NCBI GenBank assembly: GCA_910589415.1
Contig: OU342633.1
Span: 14,856,858-14,920,857 of the forward strand
Length of the DNA: 64,000 nucleotides
Direction: 5' to 3'
Source of the DNA: Malachius bipustulatus
Taxonomy: Eukaryota; Arthropoda; Insecta; Coleoptera; Melyridae
Positions 43,981-55,776 of the stretch are shown here, piece by piece; position 1 is the first letter of the stretch, and every line of letters starts with the position of its first letter. Position numbers and translations under genes: made by a program. The notes below the pieces were generated by a model that was not told where the DNA came from, ran no database searches, and saw nothing but the letters and a program-made list of their open reading frames with translations.

Positions 43981-44656
43981 ATATATTTTTACTGCGACGT
44001 AACGTCAACTCACAGGAAGAATTACAGATGTCAACAATGTCAATTAATAACAATCCATCGTTCAAATAATTTAAATTCAAAAAAAGCCATTATTGATAAG
44101 AAGAGTGCACGACATGCTTTTCGTCGTATAAACCCATTTTTAATTTTTAATTTGTAACCATGTAGATAAATAACTTCTATTCCTCACTAGTGTAGTGTAA
44201 TAGTTTGTAATTTTTAAATAAGTGTAATGACGTGTTTTATAAGTCCAGTTTAACTCTCCAGCTCCAAAAAATAGCAACAAAATCAGCTAGAAATGTAATA
44301 TCAAGAAATGGTCTAGATAAGGAGCGCCATCTTATGTTCCCATGTCCCTAAAAATATCAAATTGTTGAGAAATTCATGTAATAGATGTCTGAAACTTCTG
44401 AAAGTGATGCAACTTTACAATTAATCTCAACTGTTCCTGTAAGTAGGTGTGATTGATATTTTTGCACTATTCTGATTGTAAATATTGTTTTCTATTATTG
44501 TAGACCTTGATAATGAAGCACAATAGCTTCGAAACGTCGGTAATGGAATAAAAGAGTTTACTTTTCGCCGCAGTGTTAATAGTGTTATTGAACCGTAAAT
44601 ACCCTTAAACCAGAAATTTGTATTTCAACGTAGTACGGTGGTACTTCTTTTCAACT
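43981..44656. other. unassigned, with a degenerate hammerhead-like string at 44503-44540
   Basis: 'gaagcacaatagcttcgaaa' can form a hairpin followed by GAAACGTC, as in hammerhead-bearing repeats. The preceding core (TTGATAATGA) departs from CUGANGA at needed positions, so it is not called as a ribozyme. No gene. Confidence 0.3.

Positions 44657-44701
<45 letters not shown>
44657..44701 (+). repeat. (AT)n microsatellite
   Basis: About 22 uninterrupted AT units directly precede repeat family D. Confidence 0.95.
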
Positions 44702-44702
<1 letters not shown>

Positions 44703-45010
44703 TCTTTCTATCCTTCCTGAGCCAGTCGAAATTTCATACCATCCTGAACCATGGCTTAAATAAGCAGTTGGAGCCCGTCTCTCGGCGTATATTTATTTGT
44801 CATTATTCGAATATCATATTTTTGAACATATACATCACGAAAAAAGAGATTTATTTTTTATCATTTTATACAAAAAAAACCGTACCATCCTGAACCATCA
44901 TACTTGTGCTGACCTGAACCACTGTATATATTTTAGATGGTTCATACAATTCTGAACCACGTCTTTTCTCACAACTGCCTATTCACTTTTTTTGTAAAAC
45001 GCAGGTTCAT
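44702..45010. repeat. repeat family D: array of CCTGAACCA / TGGTTCAGG motifs, copy 1
   Basis: ACCATCCTGAACCAT occurs twice, with CCTGAGCCAG, CCTGAACCACT, TTCTGAACCAC and the reverse form GATGGTTCAT nearby, spaced irregularly over about 300 bp. The same motif array lies at 61620-61980 beside another (AT)n tract. Confidence 0.75.
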
Positions 45011-45029
45011 GTCGCTCGAAAAACTACTT

Positions 45030-45545
45030 ATCCCATTTTAAAAATTAAAAAAAATAAATATTTGCATCCACGTATCCTAAGCTTCATCAATTTTTTTGGG
45101 ATCGAGGAGCGAAATAGGGGTGCTGGGTGGGTAAGAAGCTAAAAACCACTATTGCAAACTAATATATTAAGGTCACAACTAAGGCCTCTTTGACTATATT
45201 TCTATTTTTTTTCTTCATGTTCAGGGCAAGGAATATCTTCGAGATTAACAGTAGCATGATTATTAATTTGAATTTTGCATTTATTTTTCATTTGAATTCC
45301 AAAAAGCGTGACATTAATCCCTGTATTCTGGATACGATATGAGAAAGCGGATATAATGCAGGTCCTGCTCCGTACGCTTCGAAGCGGTTTGCATTGTCGT
45401 CAAGTTGTTACTTCCGAAACTCGGCGTAGTTATTCGCAATTCTCGCCATGACCGTACTCTGAAAACCTATTTTTAGTGCCGTTTTTTTTTTTTTTGGCTA
45501 ACCATGCATTTGCAAAGCAAATGAATACCTTCCTGGTGTTACTAT
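45030..45545 (+). repeat. interspersed repeat family E, copy 1
   Basis: 'gggatcgaggagcgaaat' through 'gtcacaactaaggcctcttt', 'gcaaggaatatcttcgaaat'-like and 'tttgcaaagcaaatgaatac' to CTTCCTGGTGTTACTATA match copy 2 at 47735-48250. About 500 bp, non-coding. Confidence 0.85.
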
Positions 45546-47734
45546 AGATATATTCTCCGCCCCTAAAATAGATATAAATAAAGGAGCACAAACCATCGAG
45601 TTTGGCACTTAATTAGCACATAATTAGCAGATAATTCTGGTGCAGTTCATTTTTAATATTCCCGGAGTGGGGAGGCGGGAGTGCAGCTCAACGCAGCTAA
45701 CAAACTGAACTATCTGAACTCAAAAAGTGTTTCCCAACACGGCTCATTTGAAATTGTTTTTTCAAAGAAAGTGTTCTAACCTGACCAGAACCTGACCGGT
45801 CAGATCATTGACGGGTTAAATATCTTTCCTTTGAAAAAATATTATCTAAGTAGACCATATATGCAGTTACCTACTCGTATAAAATAATACGCCAAAATTA
45901 ATGCGGCGGTTTTTTGATTTAAATAATTTTATTGCTCTGAGCGTTTGTAACTGACATTAGAAGTAAGAGGAAATTTAAGATATTCTGGTCACTGGGTTTT
46001 TAAATGGCTTCTAATAAAATTTGGTCACCATTGTTCAAGTAAGTAAAATATGTTATGAATACAATGAGAATTCTTATTTTGATGTTTTGTTTAATAAATT
46101 TAATGGAAATTTAGGGCGCATTTTTAAAATATAATTCAACAATCTGATAGGGTGACTAAATAGAGCAAAGTAAATAACAGATTCATAGTTTTAAATCTTC
46201 AGAAATACCAATATGTAATACCTAATAGCATCAAGAGGGTAGGTATGAGGATGCCGCTATTGCCACTAGCCAACTAAAAGGAAAGCAATAAATTAATCCC
46301 AGGAGCTGACAGCTATTGATCATAATCATAAAATACCACCCGTTATTCATTCATTCTTTTTTTCATTCATAATATTTATGTTGTATTGTACGTTAATGAG
46401 TAAATTAAGAAACAGGACTTGAGAAACTTCATTTGAAAAAATTGTTTTTGCTGGTTGATAATAATAATAATGAATGGAATTTTTTTGTTAATTCCTGTAG
46501 CTGATTGACTACAAAAATTGGTTTTAATTTTTTTATTTTAAGATTGAATAAATTTTCAACTACTGGAAAATGTTTGAAAACCTTGAACTTTCAACCATTT
46601 TCGGATGCGGCGCTACCCCTCCCCCCTCTCCTACGAGGCTATTTTCAAAATTCTGGTGATTTTTTAGTGGGAATACCAGGACGATTTAGTGGTGAACATA
46701 AATTTGTGTTGGTAACGCGGATTAGAAGTCAATTTTTTATGGCTCACACTTTATTATGTTATACATACCTACATTCATTTAATTAATAAATAAATGTTTA
46801 ATTAGTATATTATGCAACGAGCTTATAATGAAGGCTATTAATAAGCGAGTATGATGGTTAAGATACGAGCCGTAGGCGAGTGTACCCCAATATAGTGTAT
46901 CCCGTACCCCAATAAGAGGAATAAACAATTTTACTTTCATTATTCGGAAGCTCTTCAAATTCTTTAAGCAAATTTTTTCAAATGGCTTAATTAATAAATT
47001 GATTTGCCGATGGAAATTAGTCGGTCAAAGTTAACGACAATGAAAGATAAAACATTTATATAGAATTCTTCAAGGGATATTATTATTAAAAGATATCATT
47101 ATAGGGTTTTTTGAAATACATAATTCCCTCCTTTGTATATTAAATTTTATTTTGGTTTTGCTAATACCCAACAAAAAATGTGAAAATAAATAAATGTAGG
47201 TATTATAAAGTAAGTAAGTACAATCATTTATTTGCAATTGAATGTTTTTTAAGCTATAAGAACTCTAATAGAAATTATGCAAGAACATAACTACAAGAAT
47301 TAGAGGGCCTCGTCAGGCATTTTTATCCTGATTTTTTAAGTAACTTCATAACTCGACCATTCAATTATTGCCTTATAATTAATTAATAATATTCCTGGTT
47401 GTGGTTTAGTATCCTGGCGTAACCATTGCAGATTTCAGACAGTTGTTGATTAGAGTCCCTCGATTCAGAGGGACTTTATATATTGTTTACCTGACACTTC
47501 ACATTTTCTTCTTTCTTCTTCTTTTTTGTTTCATTTTATACAAAAAAACAAAAATCTTACAATGCAACAACTGATTCAAATTTACGTGTTACCTATAATA
47601 GACATGCAACTTACCTATAATGTTCATTGCAAATATCTGTTCATTGCAGTATTGCAGGTTTTGGTATTCGACAAGCAAGATATTTCATTTCATTAGAGGG
47701 AACAAACGATGATGGGGAAGTATTAAAACTCTTG
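45546..47734. other. 2.2-kb AT-rich stretch without recognised gene
   Basis: The 93-codon frame at 46505-46786 has no recognisable domain. No repeat pair or RNA gene was identified. Confidence 0.35.
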
Positions 47735-48250
47735 GTAAATATATACATCCGCGTCTCCTAAGTTATTCCATAATTTTTTTCGGGATCGAGGAGCGAAATT
47801 AGGTGTACTGGGTGGGTAAGAAGCTAAAAACAGATATTGCAAACAAATATTAAGGTCACAACTAAGGCCTCTTTGACACTACGGTCGCATTGTTATTTTT
47901 TATTCAATATCAGGGCAAGGAATATCTTCGAAATTAACAGTAGCACGATTATTATTTTGATCTTTACATTTATTTTGCATTTACATTCCAAAAAGCGTGA
48001 CATCAATCCCTATAGTCTGGGTCATATCGTACCCAGGATATAGAAAGCTATATTCGTTCGGATCCGTCTCTGTATCGTCGGCAACGTTACGACGCGATAG
48101 GCCACTTCAGCACTTCTTCTAGTGCTTGTTTACCATGTTATACGCGGTACTAACGAGGACCGGACTCCCTATATCGATTTATAGTGCCTTTATTTTTGCT
48201 AATCATGTATTTGCAAAGCAAATGAATACCTTCCTGGTGTTACTATAGGT
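47735..48250 (+). repeat. interspersed repeat family E, copy 2
   Basis: Matches copy 1 along its whole length with scattered differences. The CpG-containing segment near 48060-48150 corresponds to the divergent centre of copy 1. Confidence 0.85.
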
Positions 48251-48884
48251 ACGTCCTCCATTCCTATATGGTAGATGCCATAGTGAAACTGTAGGATAGC
48301 CAAATATAAATACTGACCGAACTCTTAGACAAAACAGAATAGTTATCAATTTTTTTAGGTGAATGTCTAATTAAGCAAATAAGACACAGTGTATTCCGCG
48401 GGAGGATATTTTTACTAACTCTATACTGTGTGTACTGCATGTATAGTTTTTTATTATTATTATTGCTTTTTGGAAATGCCATTTTAAATTGATACAAAAA
48501 GCCATCATAGGTACTTATTAAATTTCGATAGGACTCAATAAAATTGTCTTCGATAAAAACTCAAATGTAGCGCTCTTAACTTTTTATTTACATTTTTTAT
48601 CTTTATTATTTTTAGTTAATAGTTAAACATAAATACCATATAAATTGAAGAGCTGCAGGCTGCAGATGAAGCTAAAGTGTTAAGAATTTTTTTTTTCCGA
48701 AAATGTTTTTTAACCGAGATAGACGTTGTGTAAGTGTCATTTACAAAACAGGTTTTTCAACATCCTGTCTCTCAATTAAGAAACATTTTCGAAAAATAAT
48801 TCCTTTGCGTTTACTTCAGCTTTTTTAGCATTTTAATATGACATTTCAAAAACGCAATAAAAATAATGGTTCAGAATTTTTTTA

Positions 48885-49192
48885 TGAGAAAAAAATAAGG
48901 TGTCATGGGACCCCAGATTCTACGCCACTGGGTTCTTCGATTTCACCCAGAATTTTTTTAGGTTATTTTTTATTTACAGGTTATTAAATAGAAAGACTGT
49001 ATACAAAAATTCAGAGTTATTGGTCCACTCTGTAGAAAGATATATATATAATAAAAACCAGTTTATTAAATCGAAACTTAAACACCCCGTATTTTGTTTA
49101 AAAAACGTTTTCGGAAAAGAAAACTATTGGAATTTTCTTAATATTCAAGCTTCATGTACATGCCCTCCAACTTATGGAACTGCATTTAGAAG
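48885..49192 (+). repeat. interspersed repeat family F, copy 1
   Basis: 'gattctacgccactgggttc', 'attggtccactctgtag', 'aataaaaaccagttta' and 'acgttttcggaaaaga' appear in the same order at 52015-52262. It contains a CACCCCGTAT variant of the repeat terminus. The 99-codon frame at 48900-49199 is a by-product. Confidence 0.75.
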
Positions 49193-50820
49193 TACCTAGT
49201 ATAATAAGAATGCTATATCAATATAAAGAAATATGCGAAATGTTTATGTCAAATATCTATAGGAACCCAGAGATTAAAAAAAGTTGCTTCAATTTAATTC
49301 ATAAAACTGCATTACTTCCCCATTAAGTAGGGGAAGTAATCATTTAACCGTTCCTCTAACAGAAGTAGTTTACAAGATCACTGTAGTACTAGACATTGAA
49401 AACACTTACCCCGTAGGTATATGTTTTTTAATTTTTTGCATGTGAAGTGTGGCTTGACGTCGAGCTACACCCCCCCACCAACCAAATTTCACCGAAATGA
49501 GTTTTAGCATAATAATGTGCTCCAAGATTTTTTCAAAATAATTTTGCTCTAACGTAAAAACTAATAAAGATACTAGACTTTCAAATTCATCCAATGCACG
49601 GTGCCGCAATATTAGTATTCTCTACTAATATTCTCTATCAGTGGGTCTGCTTTAGAACCACTGTGTTAAGTACCATTGTTGTAACATCGACAGTAGGTAA
49701 GTTATGTGAGTCGGCCTTTTGAAAATCTTCTTCCATATTCGTGTAATTTTATATTTTGTATTAAACTTTTAAATTTCTTAGCAATAATGTGCGCATATAA
49801 CATTTAACGTAAACCCCCTCACACGACACCGAAGCGGAATGCCTGGTTTACGGCGTTATGCATGAGAACTGTGGGGCGCGGGTCCACCAGATTCAGACAG
49901 AGGTAGTGACGTCAGGCCAATAATAGTAGAGCGTTCCGCCGATTCAAATTATGTACTCCGATACTTACTTTTAAAGGACTGTATCTCGCAAACGGGTAAA
50001 GATAAAATTAAAATTCTTGCCCACATATAATGCTATTATTATTCTTAAGTGTTTAAAAGTGGTTATTAAATAACCATTTGTCCACAAAATTTCCACAAAC
50101 ATTGTGGATTTTTTTTGTGGATTTTCGAATTATGACTCTAGCAGGTATGTTTGTATTTTTCGAGGTTTTGTTTTTAATGTAGTCATCATCAAGTATTATC
50201 ACAGAAAACTTTCGAATAATTTTTCCAATTATTCTAGGGTCATTTGATACAAAACTTTGAAACATAGTTTATCTCATTTAAATTGACGTATAAAAATAAA
50301 CCAGAATCAAATCGCATAAATCTAATAATCACAATTTCCATATTTTAATTAACATTTAGGACTGAATTCCTTAAATTATATAATGTAGATAGAGAATTAT
50401 TGTATTTTTGTAATTTTGTATTATGTAGAATGAACCGGTTGTCGTTTATGACCAAGACCAATATCTGTCAGCTCCAGGGGGATGTTCCGGATATTTATTT
50501 ATTGCTCTTCTAGTCAATGAACATAGAAAAAAAATTTAGTGAAATACCTATACACGCTCATTGTGTCTTCTAATATTATACTCCTATATCACATTATTGT
50601 CGCGCTCTAAAATTCCATTCATTTCAGGAATAATATTTACCTAGGCAAATAAACTAGCAAAAAAAAAACAACTTATAAATAGTACAGACCTACCTAATTT
50701 TGATTGAAATAAAAACATATTATTCGGATTCGCTTATGAATAATTTTAAAGGAATTCTCATTCCTAGATACCTATACAAAGTAATTTTTGCGACAAAAAT
50801 CGGGAAAAGCCCTAATAACG
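49193..50820. other. AT-rich, no recognised gene
   Basis: A CpG- and GC-richer patch at 49800-49960 has no open frame. 50070-50110 carries short repeats of 'ttgtggatttt'/'aaatttccacaa'. Nothing else is supportable. Confidence 0.35.
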
Positions 50821-50821
50821 G

Positions 50822-50995
50822 AACACATATAGTCCAGTCGGTAAAGTAAAAAATATAGCAAAGTTTATAAAAAATCTTATCTAAGATATTCTTTCAATAA
50901 TTGTTAATGAACCGGTTATAGAACATAAACAGACAAAAATTATAGTTCTGGGGGTGTAGCGCATCCCCCCCCCTCGCCCAAAAAAGAACCATCCC
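50822..50995 (+). repeat. interspersed repeat family G, copy 1
   Basis: 'cagtcggtaaagtaaaaaat' through 'ggttatagaacata' to a C-rich run (CCCCCCCCCTCGCCC) matches 57828-58000. Confidence 0.75.
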
Positions 50996-51399
50996 TTTGG
51001 TGAAAAAAGTATTTTTTTTTTGCTAGTATAACTCGTTAATCGTTGGAAAACTTAAAAAAATACGTATTACCTTAGAGAAAAGAAGCAGAAAAGCTATTAT
51101 AGAGTGATTTTGCAATTTTTTCGTATATGTCATAGTTTTAGAGTTATTTAGCATTTAAGAAATTGTAAATTTTCTATTTTTGATGCTCACGAATTTTTTG
51201 TTACTTTAAATTTTGGCAAAAAATGAAATTACTCGAAAACCAAACAACTTATAAATAAAAATAAAAATGGGTTTTGAAGGGGACATGAATACTTACAACT
51301 CTTTTTTGCCTTCCCTCTGATTATGAATATTTTTTGGTAGGTACATATTACAATATGGTAAATTGTCTGTCTATTGTGGGTCTTATAATAGTATATTCT

Positions 51400-51501
51400 T
51401 CAACGAGCGAAGAATGATAGCTATTATTCACGAGAACGAAAATTTCACAGGCGAGTGTTGGAACGTTTGAGTGGATAATAGCTATTCTTCGCGAGATGAA
51501 G
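51400..51501. repeat. small inverted-repeat element
   Basis: 'cttcaacgagcgaagaatga' plus 'tagctatta' on the left pairs with 'taatagctattcttcgcga' on the right. About 100 bp. Confidence 0.65.
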
Positions 51502-52014
51502 ACGCTATTTTCTTTTCGACCTTTTGAGAAAATTTATTAAAATTAGTTCAAAAAATAAATAAAACTTTTCAATAGATTTATTTTCTTGATATTTGCGTTG
51601 TCGTTTTTTACTAAATCCCCAGTTATTTCAATTATCAATAAAAGGATATTCTGGAATGGAGAGCAACTCCGAGGTCATTTTTTATCACACCACCACCCAG
51701 CCATTTTATATATTGTTAAGGGGACATATATCTCTATAAATATTTTCATTAATAGATATTACCTAACCCGGTTATTATGACCTGTCTGTCAGGTCAGGTT
51801 AGGTTCGCTGGCCAGACTAGCTAGACTGGCTAGACTAATAAAGAAATAAAAAATGTTGAAAACGCTACATTTGAATTTTTATTGAAAACAGTTATTAAAA
51901 ATTTTGATAGTATTGCTTTTTTATAGCAATTAAATCTGGCATTCTGAAAAACGAAAAAAAAAAAATTAAAAACCGACTCAGAAATTTTCAACGAGAAAAA
52001 TGCTGCCCTGTGCT

Positions 52015-52262
52015 GTGACGTCGGATTCTACTCCACTGGGTGCTTCGGTGATACCACTGATACCTATAGAATTTTTCCCTTTATTGGTCCACTCTGTAAA
52101 AAGATAAAATAAAAACCAGTTTCGTAATAACGAAACTTATATTAAACACCCTGTATCTCGGTTACTCGGTTAAAAAGCATTTTCGGAAAAAAAAAGAATT
52201 TAAACTTTCTAAATATTTTAGCTTTATCTACACGTCCTCCAGTTTATTTTACTCTATTTAGA
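52015..52262 (+). repeat. interspersed repeat family F, copy 2
   Basis: Same order of segments as copy 1, with CACCCTGTATCTCGGTTACT in place of the CACCCCGTAT variant. Confidence 0.75.
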
Positions 52263-52699
52263 AACACATTTTTGTAGATTCAAAAATTCGCTTTGGAAAA
52301 GGCACAAAAATGGTAAATGTTGAAAAAATAATATTATTTTTGTTTTGTTAATTCAATATAAACAATACAAACATATTCTTCTCATCCTTGAAAACAATAA
52401 TACACAACCTCAACTTGTTTATTATCCTATAAGTCCTATTTTCCCGCTGTCATAATAATTCTTCCCGCACTTTGTCCTGATTACTAACCGCCAATGTATT
52501 ATTGCCATACCAGTTTATTATCGGGACTGACAAGAAGTGCCAGAGGAATTAAATAAATACTAGTCGGTAAAATTTAAAAAGAAATAATCCCTGCCAGGGT
52601 GAGAAATGGTATCTTATAAAGACACTCCACCAACTGTCAATTAAATATCACTGTCATTATTTAAATCTTGGTGTCATGGTGTCCTACAGTTTCACTATG

Positions 52700-52832
52700 G
52701 CACTTATTATAAGGGTGAAGGACGTAGTAACACCAGGAAGGTATTCATTTGCTTTGCAAATGCATGGTTAGCAAAAAAAGGCACTAAAAATCGGTCTAGG
52801 GAGTCCGGTCCTGGTTAGCACCGGTCCTGGTT
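52700..52832 (-). repeat. interspersed repeat family E, copy 3 (fragment)
   Basis: In reverse orientation: AGTAACACCAGGAAGGTATT through 'tttgctttgcaaatgcat' to 'gggagtccggtcctgg'. Truncated where it meets the next foldback. Confidence 0.8.
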
Positions 52833-52834
52833 TT

Positions 52835-53605
52835 GGAATGTCAATATTTAAGGAGGTGATTTTTGAGTCCATTTTAACAAGAAAACTTCATAAGAACCTA
52901 TGTCCTAAAAGTCTTAACTTTTGAGATACAGGGTGGTAATAGTTTTTAAAAATAAATAATTTTTTCATAATATCTGTAACACCGCTCTGGATATTTTAAT
53001 AAAATTGAATAGACAGGTATTACTCATCAAGAGGAATTTTTTCATGTACCACATTTCGTTTTATCTCCACTAGTGACATCTTGCAGAATTTTACCTATGA
53101 ATATTTTTATATTTTTTATTGTCATTTAACGACAATCTTGTGATATTGTAGAGAAACAGATTTTTTTTTTTTAACGAAAACCGTGCATGGGACTGAAAAA
53201 AAATAAGGAATCAAATTTGCTTGGAAATGAATGGGGATCTCAAAAAAGATTTCTATTTGAACAGAAATCAGTGGCGTACCATCAATGTCTGCTAAAATGT
53301 GCCGGTAAAATTCTACACGATCGTGCACCATCGTCACTAAGTGGAAATAAAATCAAACGCGGTACATGAAAAAATGCCCCTTGATGCGGAGTACCTGTAT
53401 ACGAAATTTCATTAAAATATCCAGAGCGGTACGTGTATTACAGATATTACGAAAAAATGATTTATTTTAATAAAACTTTACCGCCCTGTATCTCAAAAGT
53501 TAAGACTCTTAGGACATACATTATTATGAAGTTTTCTTCTTAAAATTGACCCAAAAATCATCCTCAAAATATTGACATTCAATTACATAACACCCTGTAT
53601 ACTGT
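52835..53605. mobile_element. foldback element, left tip truncated
   Basis: The left arm (from about 52840, 'aatgtcaatatttaagga') and right arm (to 53602, ending 'aacaccctgtata') are inverted copies. They share 'aaagtcttaacttttgagat' and its complement plus internal TACAGGGTGG/CCGCCCTGTA. The left CCCTGTATA tip is missing where the family E fragment abuts, suggesting insertion or rearrangement there. Confidence 0.88.
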
Positions 53606-53867
53606 AATGAAAAATTGGGTTCAGCTGTAAGAAACCGGTGATTTCAAGTTTCTTCTAGGAAGAGGATTCAAGGATCTAATTTGAATATTATGACAATTAA
53701 ATTTATGACTTGTAACAAATAAAAATTATTAAAGGAAAAACTTTATTAAATAAAGTGGACTGCCCATTTAACTTGGGTTGCATTAATACACAGCATATCG
53801 ATCAATCAAAAAAAATGACATAAATATTAAAAATTGTAACATAAATAATAATTAAAGAACATTAATT

Positions 53868-54264
53868 TTAGGAATAAATGTGTTTGTTTATGATTCTGAT
53901 GGAATCTATTAAAATTTGTTCAGAAATTTCGTTAATTATTTCTGAGTTCAGGTTAAAGCGATTGAAGAATTCAATTACACTTTTACCGCATTGTACCACG
54001 ACTACCAAACCAAAGGCCGATGACTTTCCATTTGCGCATGCCAAAACTTGGTGAATATTTGCTCTGGTAAAAATTAAAACATTTTTCATAAATATTCTTT
54101 TTTTCTAATTGAATTTTATCATCTTGATGACAGTCATTACTTTCAAAACGAATTGTAGGGTCGATAATAAAGGCAGAGTCTGTTTTTGGATCAAATGCAA
54201 TAATATCACTGAAGCGATTACTGAACCGCACTGAAACTACACTGAACCGCAAAATAAATAACAC
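53868..54264 (-). pseudogene. TE-encoded nuclease-like C-terminal fragment
   Basis: The minus-strand frame from 54264 includes RFSDIIAFDPKTDSAFIIDP, TIRFES, then EKKNIYEKC and KVIGLWFGSRGTM. After a frameshift near 53990, a second frame continues with QCGKSVIEFFNRFNLNSEII and ends at 53868. The order R-x-D-I(I/V), IDPTIRFE, EKxxIYE, VIGLxxGxRGT and FFxRFNLN is a pattern I associate with the C-terminal domain of a widespread invertebrate transposon-encoded protein. Assignment to that group is by pattern memory only. One frameshift makes it non-functional. Confidence 0.5.
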
Positions 54265-54463
54265 AATTTAACACATTACCACATAGACAAATAAGTCAAG
54301 GAAATGTGTTGAGTTTGATGGGTGGTCTCCTTGACCATTACCTGCACTGAATTGTAGTTTTTCTTCCCAAATTTTTTGTTGATATTTTTCTTCCTGTTTC
54401 GTTTATGTGGATACTTGTTTGTCTATGTGGTAATGTGTTAAATTGTGTTATTTATTTTGCGGT
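54246..54463. repeat. inverted repeat flanking the nuclease-like fragment
   Basis: 'accgcaaaataaataacaca' at 54246 and its mirror 'tgtgttatttattttgcggt' at 54444-54463 extend through 'tttaacacattaccacatag', giving arms of about 45-50 bp around a roughly 115-bp loop. Both flanking frames therefore begin with the same MLFILR. Confidence 0.85.
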
Positions 54464-54943
54464 TGAAACTTATTTTTAGCTCGAAACAATCTGATGTAGA
54501 AGGGTCCCCAATCTTGGCTAAATCTGTAGATAAAGTAAATTTATTTGAAATAACTACAAAATACGCAAGTTTTAAAAAACCACATTTGATTTTTCTTAAA
54601 TTATCAACAACACATGAATTGAAATCCCGAATAAAAAACTAAAAAACTTAAATTTCTTCTCGATTCAGTTTAATGATGCCAAGTAGTTTTTTACCACAAT
54701 TGTAGCATTTTTCACGTAGTTTTAGAGAATGGCACCAAACTTTGAATAAAATGCATACAGGCTGAACTTTTCGACAAAACCGAAAGATATCAAAATAATA
54801 AGTACGGCCCTGCAGTTTTCGAATCGGCGAAAAATGCGAGGTATTAAGTGTCATTAGTAGAGCATATCTACCAAATTTCGTTAAATTCGATCAATTCGTT
54901 CAAAAGATATCGCTCATCAAAGATTTCGGCAAATTGCACAAAT
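54464..54943. other. unassigned, two short open frames
   Basis: A plus frame at 54445-54642 and a minus frame at 54648-54854 (with CYNCGKK) have no recognisable domain. The minus one might be another decayed part of the neighbouring transposon. Confidence 0.3.
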
Positions 54944-55066
54944 CACCCTGTATAATCGAAACGGAAGGGCCTCAGGAAAATTTCAAAACCAGATCCTGAA
55001 TCGCCTTGAAAAACTACACCTACCCTTAAGCTATGGCAGTCATGTCGTGGGACACCCTGTATAAAC
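54944..55066. repeat. short repeat bounded by two CACCCTGTATAA motifs
   Basis: AATCACCCTGTATAATCGAA at 54942 and GGGACACCCTGTATAAAC at 55050 bracket about 100 bp. A related string ('tatggctgtcgagtcaaggg', ACACCCTGCATA) occurs at 59870-59900. Confidence 0.6.
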
Positions 55067-55147
55067 ATGCAAGGACGCGGCAGATTCATCATCTGAACGC
55101 TCCAGTACCGGCATAAGTTCCCAAGCTCACTCATAACGTATCCAGAC

Positions 55148-55776
55148 TATAATAATAGTAAAAATAAATAAAAATAAAATAGCACGGTGGGTTCGGCTTT
55201 CGCCATAGGATGCAACCCCAGGCAGCTAAAACGCATGCCAACAACTGAGTGCAGTGCCTCCCGATGTGCGTAAAGGTAGGATAGGCCTACTTCCAAAGTT
55301 TAACAAAAAGATGAATGACATATCGTAAAACGATACGTCATTCATTGATTTCATGCTGTGAGTCAGGGGTGGAAAAATGAAACAATTTCCACATAAGCAT
55401 GAAATCAATGAATGACGTATCGTTTTACGATATGTCGTTCATCTTTTTGTTAAACTTTGGAAGTAGGCCTATCCTACCTTTACGCACATCGGGAGGCACT
55501 GCACTCAGTTGTTGGCATGCGTTTTAGCTGCCTGGGGTTGCATCCTATGGCGAAAGCCGAACCCACCGTGCTATTTTATTTTTATTTATTTTTATCATTT
55601 TGCTCACTATTAAGTGACTAAGATTGTGCTGTGTGTTAGCAAGATACATTATACTGAAGAGTCCCAATTAGGACGAAACACGTGTCTACAATTTCCACCC
55701 CTGACTCACAGCATGAAATCAATGAATGACGTATCGTTTTACGATATGTCGTTCATCTTTTTGTTATAATAATAGT
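55148..55776 (+). mobile_element. Penelope-like terminal structure (inverted pseudo-LTR) with hammerhead ribozyme
   Basis: Inverted arms of about 205 bp (55160-55365 and 55388-55595) are nearly identical and share 'cctggggttgcatcctatgg' and its complement. Beyond the right arm a further unit carries a hammerhead ribozyme and then repeats the arm-inner sequence directly ('gactcacagcatgaaatcaa' to 'cgttcatctttttgtt'). The whole is bounded by a 12-bp direct repeat TATAATAATAGT (55148-55159 and 55765-55776), a likely target duplication. Mixed inverted and direct terminal units plus a hammerhead are the known signature of Penelope-like elements. No RT or GIY-YIG sequence is present, so this is a truncated or non-autonomous insertion. 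Confidence 0.65.
55645..55695 (+). ncRNA. hammerhead ribozyme (type I-like, short stem III)
   Basis: Core CUGAAGA at 55654-55660 fits CUGANGA. Stem II GUCC/GGAC (55661-55664, 55671-55674) has loop CAAUUA. GAAA follows at 55675-55678. Stem III is the minimal palindrome ACAC/GUGU (55678-55685) and C at 55686 is the expected cleavage base. Stem I pairs UACAAU (55687-55692) with AUUAUA (55648-55653) with one C-A mismatch. Such self-complementary stem III is typical of animal PLE-associated hammerheads that may act as dimers. Activity is inferred. Confidence 0.72.

Noticed and set aside
44503..44540. second hammerhead-like string ending GAAACGTC
   Set aside because: The conserved CUGANGA core is broken (TTGATAATGA), so only the hairpin and GAAA part fit. 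Possibly a decayed relative.
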